NCBI RefSeq assembly: GCF_029846635.1
Contig: NZ_JARVTG010000001.1
Coordinates: 124,001-188,000 of the forward strand
Source of the DNA: Pokkaliibacter sp. MBI-7
Lineage (GTDB): Bacteria; Pseudomonadota; Gammaproteobacteria; Pseudomonadales; Balneatricaceae
Reading direction: 5' to 3'
DNA: 64,000 nucleotides
The translations under genes and the position numbers were made by a program. Position 1 is the stretch's first letter. Each line of letters starts with the position of its first letter. The notes beneath the pieces are model-generated. The model had not been told where the DNA came from. It saw only the letters and a program-made list of their open reading frames with translations, and ran no database searches. Below are positions 44,099-53,615 of the stretch, piece after piece.

Positions 44099-44320
44099 CA
44101 CTACCTCCCTATATCAACTCCAATGTCCAAATACATTCCTTTTCCAACACTCAGATTGCCTCGTCGACCAACATGACAACAATGCTCAACACCAGGTTGG
44201 AACATCAGGTCATCACTGCAGCCACTCCGCTGCGAACCTGCCTGACGAACCGGCCACTTTATACATAAATACACATTTATACAAATAAATATACATTTAA
44301 TGACATTAAAGCGAACACCG
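44099..44320 (-). promoter_or_regulatory. AT-rich promoter region of the trio
   Basis: This 222-base gap upstream of the coiled-coil gene is very AT-rich near 44260-44310, with repeated ATACA/TTATA tracts. It contains a near-perfect palindrome TTTAATG-A-CATTAAA at 44296-44310, which could be an operator for the trio or part of the upstream LysE gene's terminator. Promoter boxes cannot be assigned uniquely in this composition. Confidence 0.5.
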
Positions 44321-44971
44321 CTACAGACTCAAGCGTGCCACGCCCTGCGCTACCAGCAGCAAGGCAAAGACCGTCAGGATTGCGCCGGTGAAGTACAACG
44401 TGCCGCGCTCATGACTCATCAGCCAGTTGCGTAAACGCGGGATGTTCAGCGCCCAGCCAAGAAAGCCAAACCAGCCCAGCGCCAGCACAAAGAACAGCGC
44501 CACCAGTGACAGCTTGAACTGTAATGGGCTGACCGCGGGCAGCATCCCGGCAATCACGCTGAAGAAATAGACATAGGCTTTGGGGTTAAGCACGTTAGTG
44601 GCAAAGCCAGTCCACCAGCCATTGCCCAGTTGTCGGGCATTGTCACCAGTGGCTGTGTCCTCGCCCTGTACGGGCTGAAACTGCCAGGCAGCCCGCAGGC
44701 AACTCCAGCCCAGCCAGCCGAGCCAGGCCGCTGCCAGCCAGGGCAACACGCGCATGATACCGGGCAGCACCTGCTGCAATGCGCTGGCGGCAAAGGTCAC
44801 GATGGCGGTATGCATCATGATGGCGGTGGAAAGACCCAGCGCCAGCAGGAACGCATGACGACGCCCTCCGAGAGTACTGGCGCGCAGCATCAGGGCGAAG
44901 TCGGGGCCGGGGGCAACCAGCGCAGCAAAGTGCACGCAGCCAAGAGTGAAGAGTAAGGATGCGAAAGACAT
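44321..44971 (-). CDS. LysE/RhtB-family amino-acid exporter
   Basis: A 216-residue membrane transporter with about six helices. The family signature is visible in the N-terminal VAPGPDFALMLRASTLGGRRHA, and NPKAYVYFFSVI follows in the middle. It should export an amino acid or derivative across the inner membrane. An AraC-type gene lies 147 bases upstream on the same strand and probably regulates it. The substrate cannot be read from sequence. Confidence 0.87.
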   Translation of the reverse strand: MSFASLLFTLGCVHFAALVAPGPDFALMLRASTLGGRRHAFLLALGLSTAIMMHTAIVTFAASALQQVLPGIMRVLPWLAAAWLGWLGWSCLRAAWQFQPVQGEDTATGDNARQLGNGWWTGFATNVLNPKAYVYFFSVIAGMLPAVSPLQFKLSLVALFFVLALGWFGFLGWALNIPRLRNWLMSHERGTLYFTGAILTVFALLLVAQGVARLSL

Positions 44972-45118
44972 GGCGAATACCTGACAAGCAATTCATGGGA
45001 ATCGGGATTGCCATCAGATTAGCGATTCCGAAAACAGCCAGCTTGTAAAAAAATGCAGTTCGGATCGCCATATGCCAGTGTTCGTATGGCCGGTGTACAG
45101 CAGATCGTGACCACGCCG

Positions 45119-45985
45119 TCAGCGCCATACCTGCTGCTGATAAGCGGAAGGCGTCAGGTCGTAGCGGCGCTTGAAGGCATGCACCAGATGGCTCTGGTCA
45201 TAGAAGCCAGCCGCCATCGCCGCCTCACTGACTGTCTTGCCCTGCATCAGGCTGCGGCGTGCACAGTCCACCCGTAATGCCAGCAGATAGGCATGAGGCG
45301 TCATACCAATGCTCTGGCGGAAGCGTCGCAAAAACTGATACTCACTCAGATTGAACAGGGCGGCGAGATCAGCCAGACGATGCTTGTTGCAGATGTCGGC
45401 CAGCAGGTAGTCCTTCAGTTGCTGGCGTTGCAGCGCACTGAACTGATTGCTGCCCTTGCCACTTCGCTCAGACTCGCCCTGAGGTGAATCGGCATAGCGC
45501 TGAATCAGATGAGACAGCACCAGCATCAGCTGGGTATCGGTCGCCAGCGGCTCCACACCGGGCATCTCCATGGCCCGGTGCAGTTGCAGTAAGCCGTTAT
45601 AGAGAAAGGGGTCCGCAATATCCGGCCCCCTGAAGAAAATTTTGCGGTTGGGCTGCCCCTGCAGCTCTGCCACCCGCGCAATACAGTCAGCACTGACCCG
45701 CAGACAGCGAACCTGATAGTTCCCCGTGACAGCACCTTTGCCGTCATGCACATCATCCGGATTGATCAGCGACAGGCGCTGTGGTGCCAGCACATAACGG
45801 CTGCCCTTGTGCATGAAATCCTGCGCACCGAAATCACAGATACCGATATGGAAGTCTTCATGCACATGGGGCTCAAACTCAAACCCCTGGTAATAGGCAC
45901 GCACCAGCTCAACACCCGGCAGGGTATCCATCAGCTGATGCTGGATCGCAGGCTTGGTCGAGTCAGGGAGAAGGATGCTGGTCAT
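45119..45985 (-). CDS. AraC-family regulator paired with LysE exporter
   Basis: A 288-residue AraC regulator. An N-terminal cupin-like sensor (about 30-150, HVHEDFHIGICDFGAQDF) precedes the double HTH (about 185-285, HRLADLAALFNLSEYQFLRRFRQSIG and TVSEAAMAAGFYDQSHLVHAFKRRYDLTP). Regulators of this type commonly lie next to LysE exporters and respond to the exported amino acid. Here it precedes a LysE gene on the same strand. A second, unrelated pair occurs at 47.1-48.6 kb. Confidence 0.85.
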   Translation of the reverse strand: MTSILLPDSTKPAIQHQLMDTLPGVELVRAYYQGFEFEPHVHEDFHIGICDFGAQDFMHKGSRYVLAPQRLSLINPDDVHDGKGAVTGNYQVRCLRVSADCIARVAELQGQPNRKIFFRGPDIADPFLYNGLLQLHRAMEMPGVEPLATDTQLMLVLSHLIQRYADSPQGESERSGKGSNQFSALQRQQLKDYLLADICNKHRLADLAALFNLSEYQFLRRFRQSIGMTPHAYLLALRVDCARRSLMQGKTVSEAAMAAGFYDQSHLVHAFKRRYDLTPSAYQQQVWR

Positions 45986-46319
45986 GAGGGCAAGAACGTC
46001 ACTGCTGAAACCGGAATGGCAGACACCATGATGTATTGGCGCTTCAACAGTCTACTCCGCTCAGGCACCGTCGGCTTGTAAAAAACTGCAGTGAACGAGC
46101 CTCCTTTCCACCCTCTGCAGGGCAAACCGTGCCTTGCCCTGCTGCCAGATACTCCCTGTCCACATTGCCCCCTCTATGCCCGAAACGCATAGCCGCTTTT
46201 GATAAACGGTAGTCGTGCTGCCTGTACGACTGACACAGAATCGCCTCAGAACCTGCTCACAGGATTACCAGCACGGTCTGAGACTGCACATCCAAAAACA
46301 TGAAAAAAGGTGACCTTGT

Positions 46320-47078
46320 CGGTTATGCCGCCAGACCGGCTGATCTGATCAGAACGATGACAAAGCGGGTATCGCAGACCACAACCTGCCCATCATCAGT
46401 CAGGCAGCGGCCGTGGCCACAGTTGAAGGCGATAAAACCTGTGCGCAGGAGTTAGCCGCCACCCGCGCTCAGCTGACGGCCTTTACCTGGTTACCCAAAC
46501 TGGTCGATATGATCTGCAAGGCCTATCCGAAAGTGCAGATCGAACCGTCGGTGGAATCCAGTGCCGAGCTGTTCAGAAAGCTGGAGGAGGATCAACTTGA
46601 TCTGATCGTCGTCCCTGATGTTTTCAACGACACCCGCTTTATTTCCGTGCCGCTGCACAGTGTCGAAAACGCCTGGATGTGCTCTCCCAGCCTCAGCAAT
46701 ATCAGCGAAACCATCGATCTGTCTGAGCTGGCCAACTTTCCGGTACATGTGCAGAGCAACAGCTCAGGCACCGGGCTGGTCTATGACCGCTGGTTTGCCG
46801 AACACCGCATCCCGCTGCCGAAGACAGTGGTCAGCCAGAACCTGCTGGTACAGATCGGACTGACGCTGTCCGGGGCCGGGGTCAGCTATCTGCCCAGAGT
46901 CTGCCTGCAACATCTGATTGATCAGGGCACGCTGCATATTCTGAAAACCCGACCCGGCCTGCCGCGCATTCGTTATGCGGTACTGTATCGGGCAGACCGT
47001 CAGCTGGGTATCAATCAGCATATTGCGCAACTGGCGGAGCAGGCCTGTGACTTTTCCAGGCTGCTGCTGGAGAGATAA
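46320..47078 (+). pseudogene. LysR-family regulator lacking its HTH
   Basis: From about 46470 the plus strand encodes a LysR substrate-binding domain of about 200 residues (RAQLTAFTWLPKLVDMICKA, EEDQLDLIVVPD, then VHVQSNSSGTGLVYDRW and further domain signatures). Upstream, no DNA-binding domain is readable in any frame. A few residues resembling the LysR N-terminal half (SQAAAVA) occur near 46400, and an ATG at 46300 is in a different frame. I read it as a degraded gene with the HTH lost by deletion. The open frame from a GTG at 46413 has no good ribosome site. The sequence 45986-46319 holds no gene. Confidence 0.6.
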
Positions 47079-47104
47079 CGCTGACGACGCTGGTTAGTAG
47101 CCCG

Positions 47105-47956
47105 TCATCCGCGAATAAAGCAGGCCTGATACTGGCGGGGAGTGACCGCGATACGGCGTTTGAAATGACGCTGGAAGTGGCTTTGGTCGGCAAACCCCAG
47201 CGCCTGAGCGACATCAGCAATGGCCTGCCCCTGCTGCAGCAAGGGTTTGGCACGATTGATCCGCTGATCGAGCAAAAAGGCGTGGGGCGTCTGACCGTAA
47301 GCGGTGCGGAAACTGCGAATCAGATGATAGGGGCTCAGCCCGACTTCAGCCGCCAGTTCGTCAATCGACAGGTTGTCTTGCAGCCTGTCCAGAATGACGG
47401 CTTTGGCCTGCTTCATCTGTCCGCTGTCAAAGCGCGGCTCGCTGGCCAGTAGCGGCTGGAACTGCTTCTGGATAAATCCAATCAGCGCCTCTTCCGCAGC
47501 CATGGCGTCATCTTCATTCAGCAGTGCGCAAAACAGCTGATCAAAATGCTGATAGGTCGCCGGATCATCGACCATAGGCCGGGCAAAGGGCACAAACTCG
47601 CCACTGAATGCACCGAGCATGCAGCGCTGCAGGTCAGCCATCCATGCGGTATCGACAAACAGCATGCGGTAGGACCAGGTGGGCGCCTGCGCCGGATTAC
47701 AGGAGTGAGGTTCATCAGGGTTGATCAGCACTGTACTGCCACGCTGGGTCAGCATTTCCCGGCCTTTATTGATGTAATGACCGTAACCGCCGTCAACGAC
47801 GCCAAACGAAAACTCAGGATGGCTGTGGGTGTCGTAACACGCCGAGAAGTAGCGGGCACTGCGCATTTCCACATAGGGCAGCACCCCATTGCGACGGAAA
47901 AACACCTCTGGCTGTTGCTGCATGCTCGCTAACCTCTGACTACCGCCTGCCTTCAT
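47105..47956 (-). CDS. AraC-family regulator coupled to LysE exporter
   Basis: A 283-residue AraC regulator. Its cupin-like sensor (about 25-110, THSHPEFSFGVVDGGYGHYINKG) and C-terminal double HTH (about 180-280, LSIDELAAEVGLSPYHLIRSFRTAYG and AIADVAQALGFADQSHFQRHFKR) are complete. The chosen start overlaps the upstream LysE stop by four bases, which implies translational coupling. An ATG at 47923 with an AGAGG site is a credible alternative. It probably controls the linked exporter. Confidence 0.82.
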   Translation of the reverse strand: MKAGGSQRLASMQQQPEVFFRRNGVLPYVEMRSARYFSACYDTHSHPEFSFGVVDGGYGHYINKGREMLTQRGSTVLINPDEPHSCNPAQAPTWSYRMLFVDTAWMADLQRCMLGAFSGEFVPFARPMVDDPATYQHFDQLFCALLNEDDAMAAEEALIGFIQKQFQPLLASEPRFDSGQMKQAKAVILDRLQDNLSIDELAAEVGLSPYHLIRSFRTAYGQTPHAFLLDQRINRAKPLLQQGQAIADVAQALGFADQSHFQRHFKRRIAVTPRQYQACFIRG

Positions 47957-48564
47957 AAGCTGGCCTTGATGCCCGCCAGTGCAACGGTCAGTACCAGCAC
48001 TGAGCCCATCAGCACGTTGAAACAGCGCTGACGCAGGGCGTTATGCAAGTAGCGGCTGATGACCTGCCCCATGGCAGCCCAGCAACCAACGGAAAAGCAG
48101 CATACCAGAAAGGACACGGTGCTGAAGACATAAAGACCGGAGGGCAATGCCCCGGCACTGCTGACAAACAACCCAATACCGGACAGACCGAACAACCAGG
48201 CTTTCGGATTGAGCCACTGACACAGCGCTCCTTGCCAGATACCCGGATGGCCGTTGCTGTCGCCGTCTGTCACCGGCCCGCCCACAGGGGCCAGAATGAT
48301 ACGCAAGGCCAGATAGAGCAGAAACAGCGCACCTGCCCACTGGATCCCCGACTGCAACCAGCCGATACGGGCAATCACCTGATCGGCCCCTGCTCCCAGC
48401 ACCAGCAGCAACAGGGCGTAGCCGAGGCTGGCACCCAGTACATGAGGAAATGCCCGCCAAAAACCGAAACGCGCCCCGTAGCTGGTCGCCAGCATATTGA
48501 CCGGGCCGGGGGTAATGGCCCCGACCAGCGCAAACATGGACATGGAAAAAATCACTGCCAGCAT
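47953..48564 (-). CDS. LysE/RhtB-family exporter
   Basis: A 203-residue transporter with about six membrane helices. The family N-terminus is intact (ALVGAITPGPVNMLATSYGARFGFWRA), as is the middle NPKAWLFGLSGIG. It probably exports an amino acid. The AraC gene overlaps its stop by four bases on the same strand, so they form a two-gene unit. The substrate is not assignable. Confidence 0.87.
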   Translation of the reverse strand: MLAVIFSMSMFALVGAITPGPVNMLATSYGARFGFWRAFPHVLGASLGYALLLLVLGAGADQVIARIGWLQSGIQWAGALFLLYLALRIILAPVGGPVTDGDSNGHPGIWQGALCQWLNPKAWLFGLSGIGLFVSSAGALPSGLYVFSTVSFLVCCFSVGCWAAMGQVISRYLHNALRQRCFNVLMGSVLVLTVALAGIKASL

Positions 48565-48699
48565 GAGGAAACCTTCTTATTGTCAGAACGTGTTCACGTT
48601 CCAGGAGTTCAGCTGGCAGTGTGCGTGAGGCTCAGCGGGATTTATTGAACAAAATTGCGCCTCGCTGCTTTTTCATCAGTCATTTTCATCAGAACAGTG

Positions 48700-49902
48700 T
48701 CATAGCACTTCAACCGCCACCGCCGTGGCCTCGCCGCCGCCGATACAAAGTGAGGCAATGCCTCTTTTAAGCCCTTTCTGCCGCAGCGCATGGATCAGGG
48801 TCACCAGAATGCGCGAGCCTGATGAACCAATAGGGTGCCCCTGTGCACAGGCACCGCCAAAGATGTTGACTCTGCTTTCATCCAGCTCCAGCTGGCGTAT
48901 CGCCAGCATGGTCACCACGGCAAAAGCCTCATTGATTTCAAATAGATCGACCGACGATTTATCCCAGCCGGCCTTCTTCAAGACTTTATCGATGGCACCG
49001 ATGGGAGCCAGCGTGAACTCAGCGGGCAGCTGGGCATGAGTACTGTGCGCCAGCAGCCGCGCCAGTGGGTGCAAGCCACGCTGTTCGGCCTCTGCCGCCG
49101 ACATCAGCAGCAGTGCAGAAGCGCCGTCGGAAATGGAGCTGGAATTCGCCGCAGTGACACTGCCGTCTCTGGCAAACGCGGGTTTGAGGGTCGGGATCTT
49201 GTCGATGTTGGCTTTGAAGGGCTGCTCATCCTGAGTTACCTGCTCTTCGCCTTTTCGACCCTGGATGCTGACCGGAGCCATCTCACTGTTCAGCCATCCC
49301 TGCTCTGCCGCCATCTGGGCTTTGCGCAGGGAGTTGATGGCGAACGCATCCATCTCTTCACGGGTTACCTGAAAGCGGTCCGCCGCCTGTTGCGCAAACA
49401 CGCCCATCAGCCCGCCCTCGTAGGCATCCTCAAGGCCGTCAAAGAACATATGATCAATTACCTGTTGATGGCCCATCCGCAGGCCGGCACGCGCTTTCGG
49501 CAGCAGGTAGGGGGCATTACTCATGGACTCCATCCCGCCTGCCACCATGATGCGCGCCTCACCGGCACGAATCTGGTCCATCGCCATCATGACGGCCTTC
49601 ATGCCTGAGCCGCACATCTTGTTGACCGTGGTACAGCCAACATGATCGGGTAAACCGGCACCACGTGAAGCCTGACGTGCCGGTGCCTGACCCAGACCTG
49701 CAGGCAAAACACAGCCCATCACAACTTCATCGACGGCTTCTGCTGGCAAGCCGGAAGCCTGTAGTGTATGTCGAATGGCAACACTGCCCAGCTCCGTGGC
49801 TTTAAGCGAACTCAAACTGCCCTGAAAACCACCCATGGGAGTACGACTGGCTGCCACGACGACAATATCGGTGGCCGGGTTGATATGCTCAGTGGATGAC
49901 AT
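48700..49902 (-). CDS. acetyl-CoA acetyltransferase (thiolase)
   Basis: A 400-residue thiolase II type enzyme that cleaves acetoacetyl-CoA to two acetyl-CoA or catalyses the reverse. The nucleophile cysteine is in VNKMCGSGMKAV. The catalytic His (GGACAQGHPIGSSG) and second Cys (SLCIGGGEATAVAVE) are intact. AAGGAGAACAACG precedes the ATG. It is monocistronic, and a LiuR-like dyad overlaps its likely promoter. It therefore probably finishes leucine degradation by using the acetoacetate made by LiuE, after CoA activation. Confidence 0.9.
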   Translation of the reverse strand: MSSTEHINPATDIVVVAASRTPMGGFQGSLSSLKATELGSVAIRHTLQASGLPAEAVDEVVMGCVLPAGLGQAPARQASRGAGLPDHVGCTTVNKMCGSGMKAVMMAMDQIRAGEARIMVAGGMESMSNAPYLLPKARAGLRMGHQQVIDHMFFDGLEDAYEGGLMGVFAQQAADRFQVTREEMDAFAINSLRKAQMAAEQGWLNSEMAPVSIQGRKGEEQVTQDEQPFKANIDKIPTLKPAFARDGSVTAANSSSISDGASALLLMSAAEAEQRGLHPLARLLAHSTHAQLPAEFTLAPIGAIDKVLKKAGWDKSSVDLFEINEAFAVVTMLAIRQLELDESRVNIFGGACAQGHPIGSSGSRILVTLIHALRQKGLKRGIASLCIGGGEATAVAVEVL

Positions 49903-49966
49903 CGTTGTTCTCCTTATCTTGTCATTGCACCCGGATATGTGATCGGGCCGGTGTGGGACACTACGC

Positions 49967-49998
49967 TAGCAACACATCACCTTTACGTAAAGGTCAAC
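49967..49998 (-). promoter_or_regulatory. LiuR-like operator/promoter of thiolase gene
   Basis: On the minus strand TTGACC (49992-49997) is followed by a 19-base spacer and TTGCTA (49967-49972). The near-perfect dyad CCTTTACGTAAAGG sits across the -35 box and spacer. The layout matches the valine-operon site and MerR-type promoters. The thiolase ATG is about 65 bases downstream. Confidence 0.65.
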
Positions 49999-50076
49999 TT
50001 AATATTTGCATGTCATGCTGGCAGCCTTTTCACACTTGATTTATAACAAAACAATATTCACTAAAAGGACAGCACC

Positions 50077-50529
50077 ATGCGCAGCCTGACCCAATGGATG
50101 TCTCTGTATGGCGAAAGCCACCAACATCCGACAAATAAACTGATCCACTGGATGGCGGTTCCAGGTATTTTCTTCTGCGTGGTTGCCCTGTTATGGAGCC
50201 TGCCTACCCCCTGGCAGCAAACAGAGATGAACTGGGCCACCCTGGCTACCCTGCCTGCGGCCCTGTTCTACCTGCGCCTGTCACGCCCGCTGGGTATTGC
50301 GATGTGTCTGTTTATGGGGATGTGTCTGATGCTATGCCACTGGCTGTCAGCAACCGCGCCATTGCTCTATTTGGCCACAGGCCTGTTCGTTGTGCTGTGG
50401 ATTGCCCAGTTTGTTGGCCATGCGGTGGAAGGCAAACGCCCATCCTTTTTCACGGATCTGCAGTTTCTGCTGATTGGACCCGCCTGGCTGATGCAGAGGA
50501 TACTGCGGCAATTGCGTATTCCCACCTGA
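50077..50529 (+). CDS. Mpo1-like (DUF962) membrane protein
   Basis: A 150-residue integral membrane protein of the DUF962/Mpo1 family. In yeast, Mpo1 is an Fe(II)-dependent dioxygenase that degrades 2-hydroxy fatty acids. The conserved histidines are present near both ends (YGESHQHPTNKLIHW and QFVGHAVEGKRPS), with three or four helices between. A purine-rich AAAGGACAGC precedes the ATG. A 10-bp inverted repeat (GAACCTGATC at 50536-50545 and its inverse at 50596-50605) follows the stop and may aid termination. Confidence 0.8.
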   Translation: MRSLTQWMSLYGESHQHPTNKLIHWMAVPGIFFCVVALLWSLPTPWQQTEMNWATLATLPAALFYLRLSRPLGIAMCLFMGMCLMLCHWLSATAPLLYLATGLFVVLWIAQFVGHAVEGKRPSFFTDLQFLLIGPAWLMQRILRQLRIPT

Positions 50530-50631
50530 GAACGTGAACCTGATCCGCTGGGTACAGGTTACTCTGGAAGCGCAGCAGGCTCATCGCAGCGCACAGATCA
50601 GGTTCTCAGACAGGAATCATCAGAACTCATC

Positions 50632-51234
50632 ATGAAAGTCGCCATACTGACCTTTGAAGGCTACAACGAACTGGACTCTTTCGTAGCACTTGGCCTGCTC
50701 AATCGGCTGAAACCCTCAGGCTGGGAGGTTCGCCTGTGCTGCCCGCAGGCTGAAGTGACCTCCATGAATGGCGTCACCCTGCACGCACAGGCGCCACTGG
50801 AATATGCCAACAGCGCGGATGTTGTGCTGTTCGGTAGCGGCATATTTACCCGCGATATTGCCAGATCACCCGATATCCTCGGCCGTTTACAGCTCGACCC
50901 GGCCAGACAACTGATTGGCGCTCAGTGCTCAGGTACCCTGTTGCTGGCCAAACTGCAGCTGATCCCATCGCTGACGGGCTGCACCGATACCACCACACGG
51001 CCCTGGGTAGAGGAAGCAGGTATTGCCGTGCTGGAAAAACCCCTGCATATCGATGGCAACATCGCAACAGCCGGAGGCTGCCTGGCCTCTCAGTATCTCG
51101 CCGCCTGGGTCATGCTGCGCATGGCAGGGCTGGAGGCCGCCACCCAGGCCCTGCATTACGTCGCACCGGTTGGCGAAAAGCAGGAATACACTCAGCGTGT
51201 GCTGGATGTGGTAATGAAGGAAGTTGGCCTGTAA
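50632..51234 (+). CDS. DJ-1/PfpI-family protein
   Basis: A 200-residue glutamine-amidotransferase-like fold protein. The nucleophile-elbow cysteine is visible as GAQCSGTLLLA, near residue 104, and the N-terminal strand KVAILTFEGYNELD is typical. Members include chaperones, glyoxalases and isocyanide hydratases. The precise activity is not assignable. It follows the Mpo1-like gene by 102 bases and ends 15 bases before a convergent exporter gene. Confidence 0.82.
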   Translation: MKVAILTFEGYNELDSFVALGLLNRLKPSGWEVRLCCPQAEVTSMNGVTLHAQAPLEYANSADVVLFGSGIFTRDIARSPDILGRLQLDPARQLIGAQCSGTLLLAKLQLIPSLTGCTDTTTRPWVEEAGIAVLEKPLHIDGNIATAGGCLASQYLAAWVMLRMAGLEAATQALHYVAPVGEKQEYTQRVLDVVMKEVGL

Positions 51235-51249
51235 CCGGTCAGCAGACCA

Positions 51250-52161
51250 TCAGCTACCCCGCGCCTGCAGAAACAGGCAGAACATAATCAGAGCGATCCC
51301 TGTCCAGCCAAGCAGGGATATCTGCTCACCCACAATCACTACCGCCAGCACTGCTGCCACGACAGGCTCGAACAGTGTGAGTAGGGTCGCTTTGCTGGCG
51401 TTGACATAACGCAGGCCAAAACCAAACGCCAGATAGCCGATGAACATCGGTACCAGTGCCATATAAGACACCACCAGAATGTTGTGTACGCTGGCAAACA
51501 GGTGCTGCCCCGTGAGCAGCAACGAGGGAATCAGTACCGCAGCGCCAATAGCAAACATGCCACTCATGGCCGACTCCGAAGGAATGCCCTGATCAATCAT
51601 AGACTTGGCTAACCAGGCATAGATGGCATATGCCACCCCTGCGACCAGCCCCAGCAGGACGCCGATCATCTTTCCGACGGTTTGAGACTGTCCCTCTGCC
51701 GCATCGGCAGCATTGCCGGATGTCAGCATCACCACGCCCACCACACCCAGAGCAAAACTGATCAGCCAGCGCCTGTTGATGGAGCTCTTCCTGGTCAGCA
51801 CACATTCGAGCACTACGGTTGCAAAAGGGGCCGTTGCGATGGAGATCACCGTGCCCGCTGCCACACCTGCCAGCTTCATCGAGCTGTAGAAAGCCAACGG
51901 ATAGACCGCGATGGCCATGCCACCGAGCAGCAACCGTGGCTTCACTTGCAACAACTGGGCGATGTTCTGCCGCAGCTGACTACGCGCCTGCAACGCCTGT
52001 AACAAGCCCCCAACCCCCATCGCGAAAGCGCCAATGGCCAGTGGGCTGAGCTGGGATGCAAAGCTGGCTACGGTGCCCGTCGTCCCCCAGAGAAATGAGG
52101 CCAATAAGACAGCCAGCACACCATGCCGTGACTGCTTTTCCAAATGAATACTGTGTGCCAT
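51250..52161 (-). CDS. EamA/DMT-superfamily exporter
   Basis: A 303-residue transporter with ten membrane helices in two EamA repeats (SLWGTTGTVASFASQLSPL is approximate for the first, and AYAIYAWLAKSMIDQ begins the second half). Such proteins export amino acids or metabolites. It faces the convergent DJ-1-like gene, and an AraC regulator lies 138 bases upstream on the same strand and may control it. Confidence 0.87.
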   Translation of the reverse strand: MAHSIHLEKQSRHGVLAVLLASFLWGTTGTVASFASQLSPLAIGAFAMGVGGLLQALQARSQLRQNIAQLLQVKPRLLLGGMAIAVYPLAFYSSMKLAGVAAGTVISIATAPFATVVLECVLTRKSSINRRWLISFALGVVGVVMLTSGNAADAAEGQSQTVGKMIGVLLGLVAGVAYAIYAWLAKSMIDQGIPSESAMSGMFAIGAAVLIPSLLLTGQHLFASVHNILVVSYMALVPMFIGYLAFGFGLRYVNASKATLLTLFEPVVAAVLAVVIVGEQISLLGWTGIALIMFCLFLQARGS

Positions 52162-52299
52162 TACCTGAATCCATCATCTTCATGGGTGAGTTCATGGTGC
52201 ACAGCATACTGAAAAGGAATTTATAAAAATGTGCAGATCGGACGTATCTATCGGCTTATCAGCCGCACTTTGAAAGGGTCGTGAACACGTGCTCAGGCA

Positions 52300-53013
52300 C
52301 TATCTGGCAAATGCCCGGGGAGACATGCCAAAACAGGCAGTGAAACGGCGGATGAACGCCGACACATCGTTATATCCCACCTGTTCTGCAATCAGCTGCA
52401 CTGGCAGGTCGGTGTGAGTCAGCAGCGCCCTGGCTTTTTCCATGCGCAGCTGGGTGATGTATTGATGCACGCTGCTACCCAACGCTTCTCTGAACAGCTT
52501 TTTGAACTGAGTAGGGCTCAAGTGCGCGGCTTCCGCCAGCTCAGCAATCTGCAGGTTGCTGGCCAGGTGATCAGTGATATGGGCATGCACCGTTCTGATG
52601 CGCTGATCGACAGGTGCTCTGCCCCCCTGCCGAGCCAGCAGTTGCATGAACAGCTGCAGGATGGACGCCTCAAGTGCTTCATCCACCTGAAACTCCAGCT
52701 GCTTTTCGGCAAAGAACAGAAAACTCAGCATCGGTGCTGAAACAGAAAACACCGCGCTGGCGATGGAGTAAAGATTGTCCGGCAGCTGCAGCAGATCGGC
52801 CACGATAAAGCGGGCGGCTTCGTCAGCCTTAAAATGGTGCTGTCTGCCACTCTGAATCACCACGCACTCACCTACCCCCACCTTGCCTGCATAGCCTTCC
52901 AGCTCAATCGCGATCACACCCCGAATGGGCAGTACCAACTGATGATGATCATGGGCATGACTTTGCTGCTGCTTGGTATAGGTGCGGATACTCAGGCTAT
53001 TTTCCATAGGCAT
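52300..53013 (-). CDS. AraC-family regulator with cupin sensor
   Basis: A 237-residue AraC regulator. It has a short cupin sensor (about 15-100, HAHDHHQLVLPIRGVIAIELEG), then a C-terminal double HTH (about 140-237, LQIAELAEAAHLSPTQFKKLFREALG and PVQLIAEQVGYNDVSAFIRRFTACFG). The length and layout match those beside EamA exporters, with which it shares a strand. The start could also be the ATG two codons downstream. Confidence 0.83.
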   Translation of the reverse strand: MPMENSLSIRTYTKQQQSHAHDHHQLVLPIRGVIAIELEGYAGKVGVGECVVIQSGRQHHFKADEAARFIVADLLQLPDNLYSIASAVFSVSAPMLSFLFFAEKQLEFQVDEALEASILQLFMQLLARQGGRAPVDQRIRTVHAHITDHLASNLQIAELAEAAHLSPTQFKKLFREALGSSVHQYITQLRMEKARALLTHTDLPVQLIAEQVGYNDVSAFIRRFTACFGMSPRAFAR

Positions 53014-53171
53014 GGGGCAGTCACAGGATGGTGGGCGTCAACTGCACGCAAGCCTGTCACGTCAGCGCTTTGTTTGCAAAGCGATGAAGACGACAACCGG
53101 CACTCATTCAGTGCGATTCAACAGACAGTGAGAATGATGGCAGAAGGAGGAAATTCGCTGACGCAGAATGC

Positions 53172-53348
53172 AAAAAACCCAGTCAACTTAAGCCAGGCTT
53201 CGACCATAAGTTGACTGGGCTCTTAGCGCTAGAGGTCAATCACCTGTTGCGCCTATTCATGCTCACTGACTACCAGAGGTTTTATTTTTATTATTTCTAG
53301 TTTCGCTTATTGCTGTTGTTCGACGCAGACCTGATCAACTTCATCGTG
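53172..53348 (-). ncRNA. candidate small RNA, module A
   Basis: A minus-strand promoter-like pair TTGACC (53380-53385) and TAAAAA (53355-53360) with a 19-base spacer spans the LiuR-like dyad at 53366-53388. About 130 bases downstream, a perfect 13-bp stem (CCCAGTCAACTTA at 53178-53190; its inverse at 53207-53219) is followed by six Ts on the minus strand, a standard intrinsic terminator. No open frame with a ribosome site lies between. The transcript would be about 177 nt. A CCUCUGG stretch after an A-rich run could pair with ribosome sites. Expression is not shown. Confidence 0.35.
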
Positions 53349-53435
53349 TACTTATTTTTATTTTTCACGTTTACGTTGTGGTCAACGCTCAGCGGCATGG
53401 GTGCTACTATGCCGACATACTCTGTAACTGTTAAC

Positions 53436-53449
53436 TAGACCTTGGTCTA
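53436..53449. promoter_or_regulatory. AGAC-N4-GTCT palindrome 1
   Basis: TAGACCTTGGTCTA is a perfect palindrome in module A. The same arrangement, with a different centre, occurs at 53810-53823 and 53845-53862, all between the AraC gene and liuR. Three such sites suggest a shared operator for a regulator I cannot name. Confidence 0.5.
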
Positions 53450-53615
53450 AGCTCGCATATTCTTCCCGGATTAAATCGTACAATTCGCGCCAACAGGCAG
53501 AATATTTGCACGTCTATGCCGGACTGCATTCATACACTGTGTGCTGCGGTAGCGTATCTGGTTTTTAAGTCTGGGAAGAGAAGCAGTGTCGGCGTTTTTA
53601 CAGACGCCAGATAGC

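Noticed and set aside
50536..50605. Riboswitch upstream of the DJ-1-like gene
   Set aside because: Only a 10-bp inverted repeat is visible, with no recognised aptamer pattern.
52834..53214. 126-residue plus-strand frame
   Set aside because: Most of it is antisense to the AraC regulator, and its end runs into the module A terminator.
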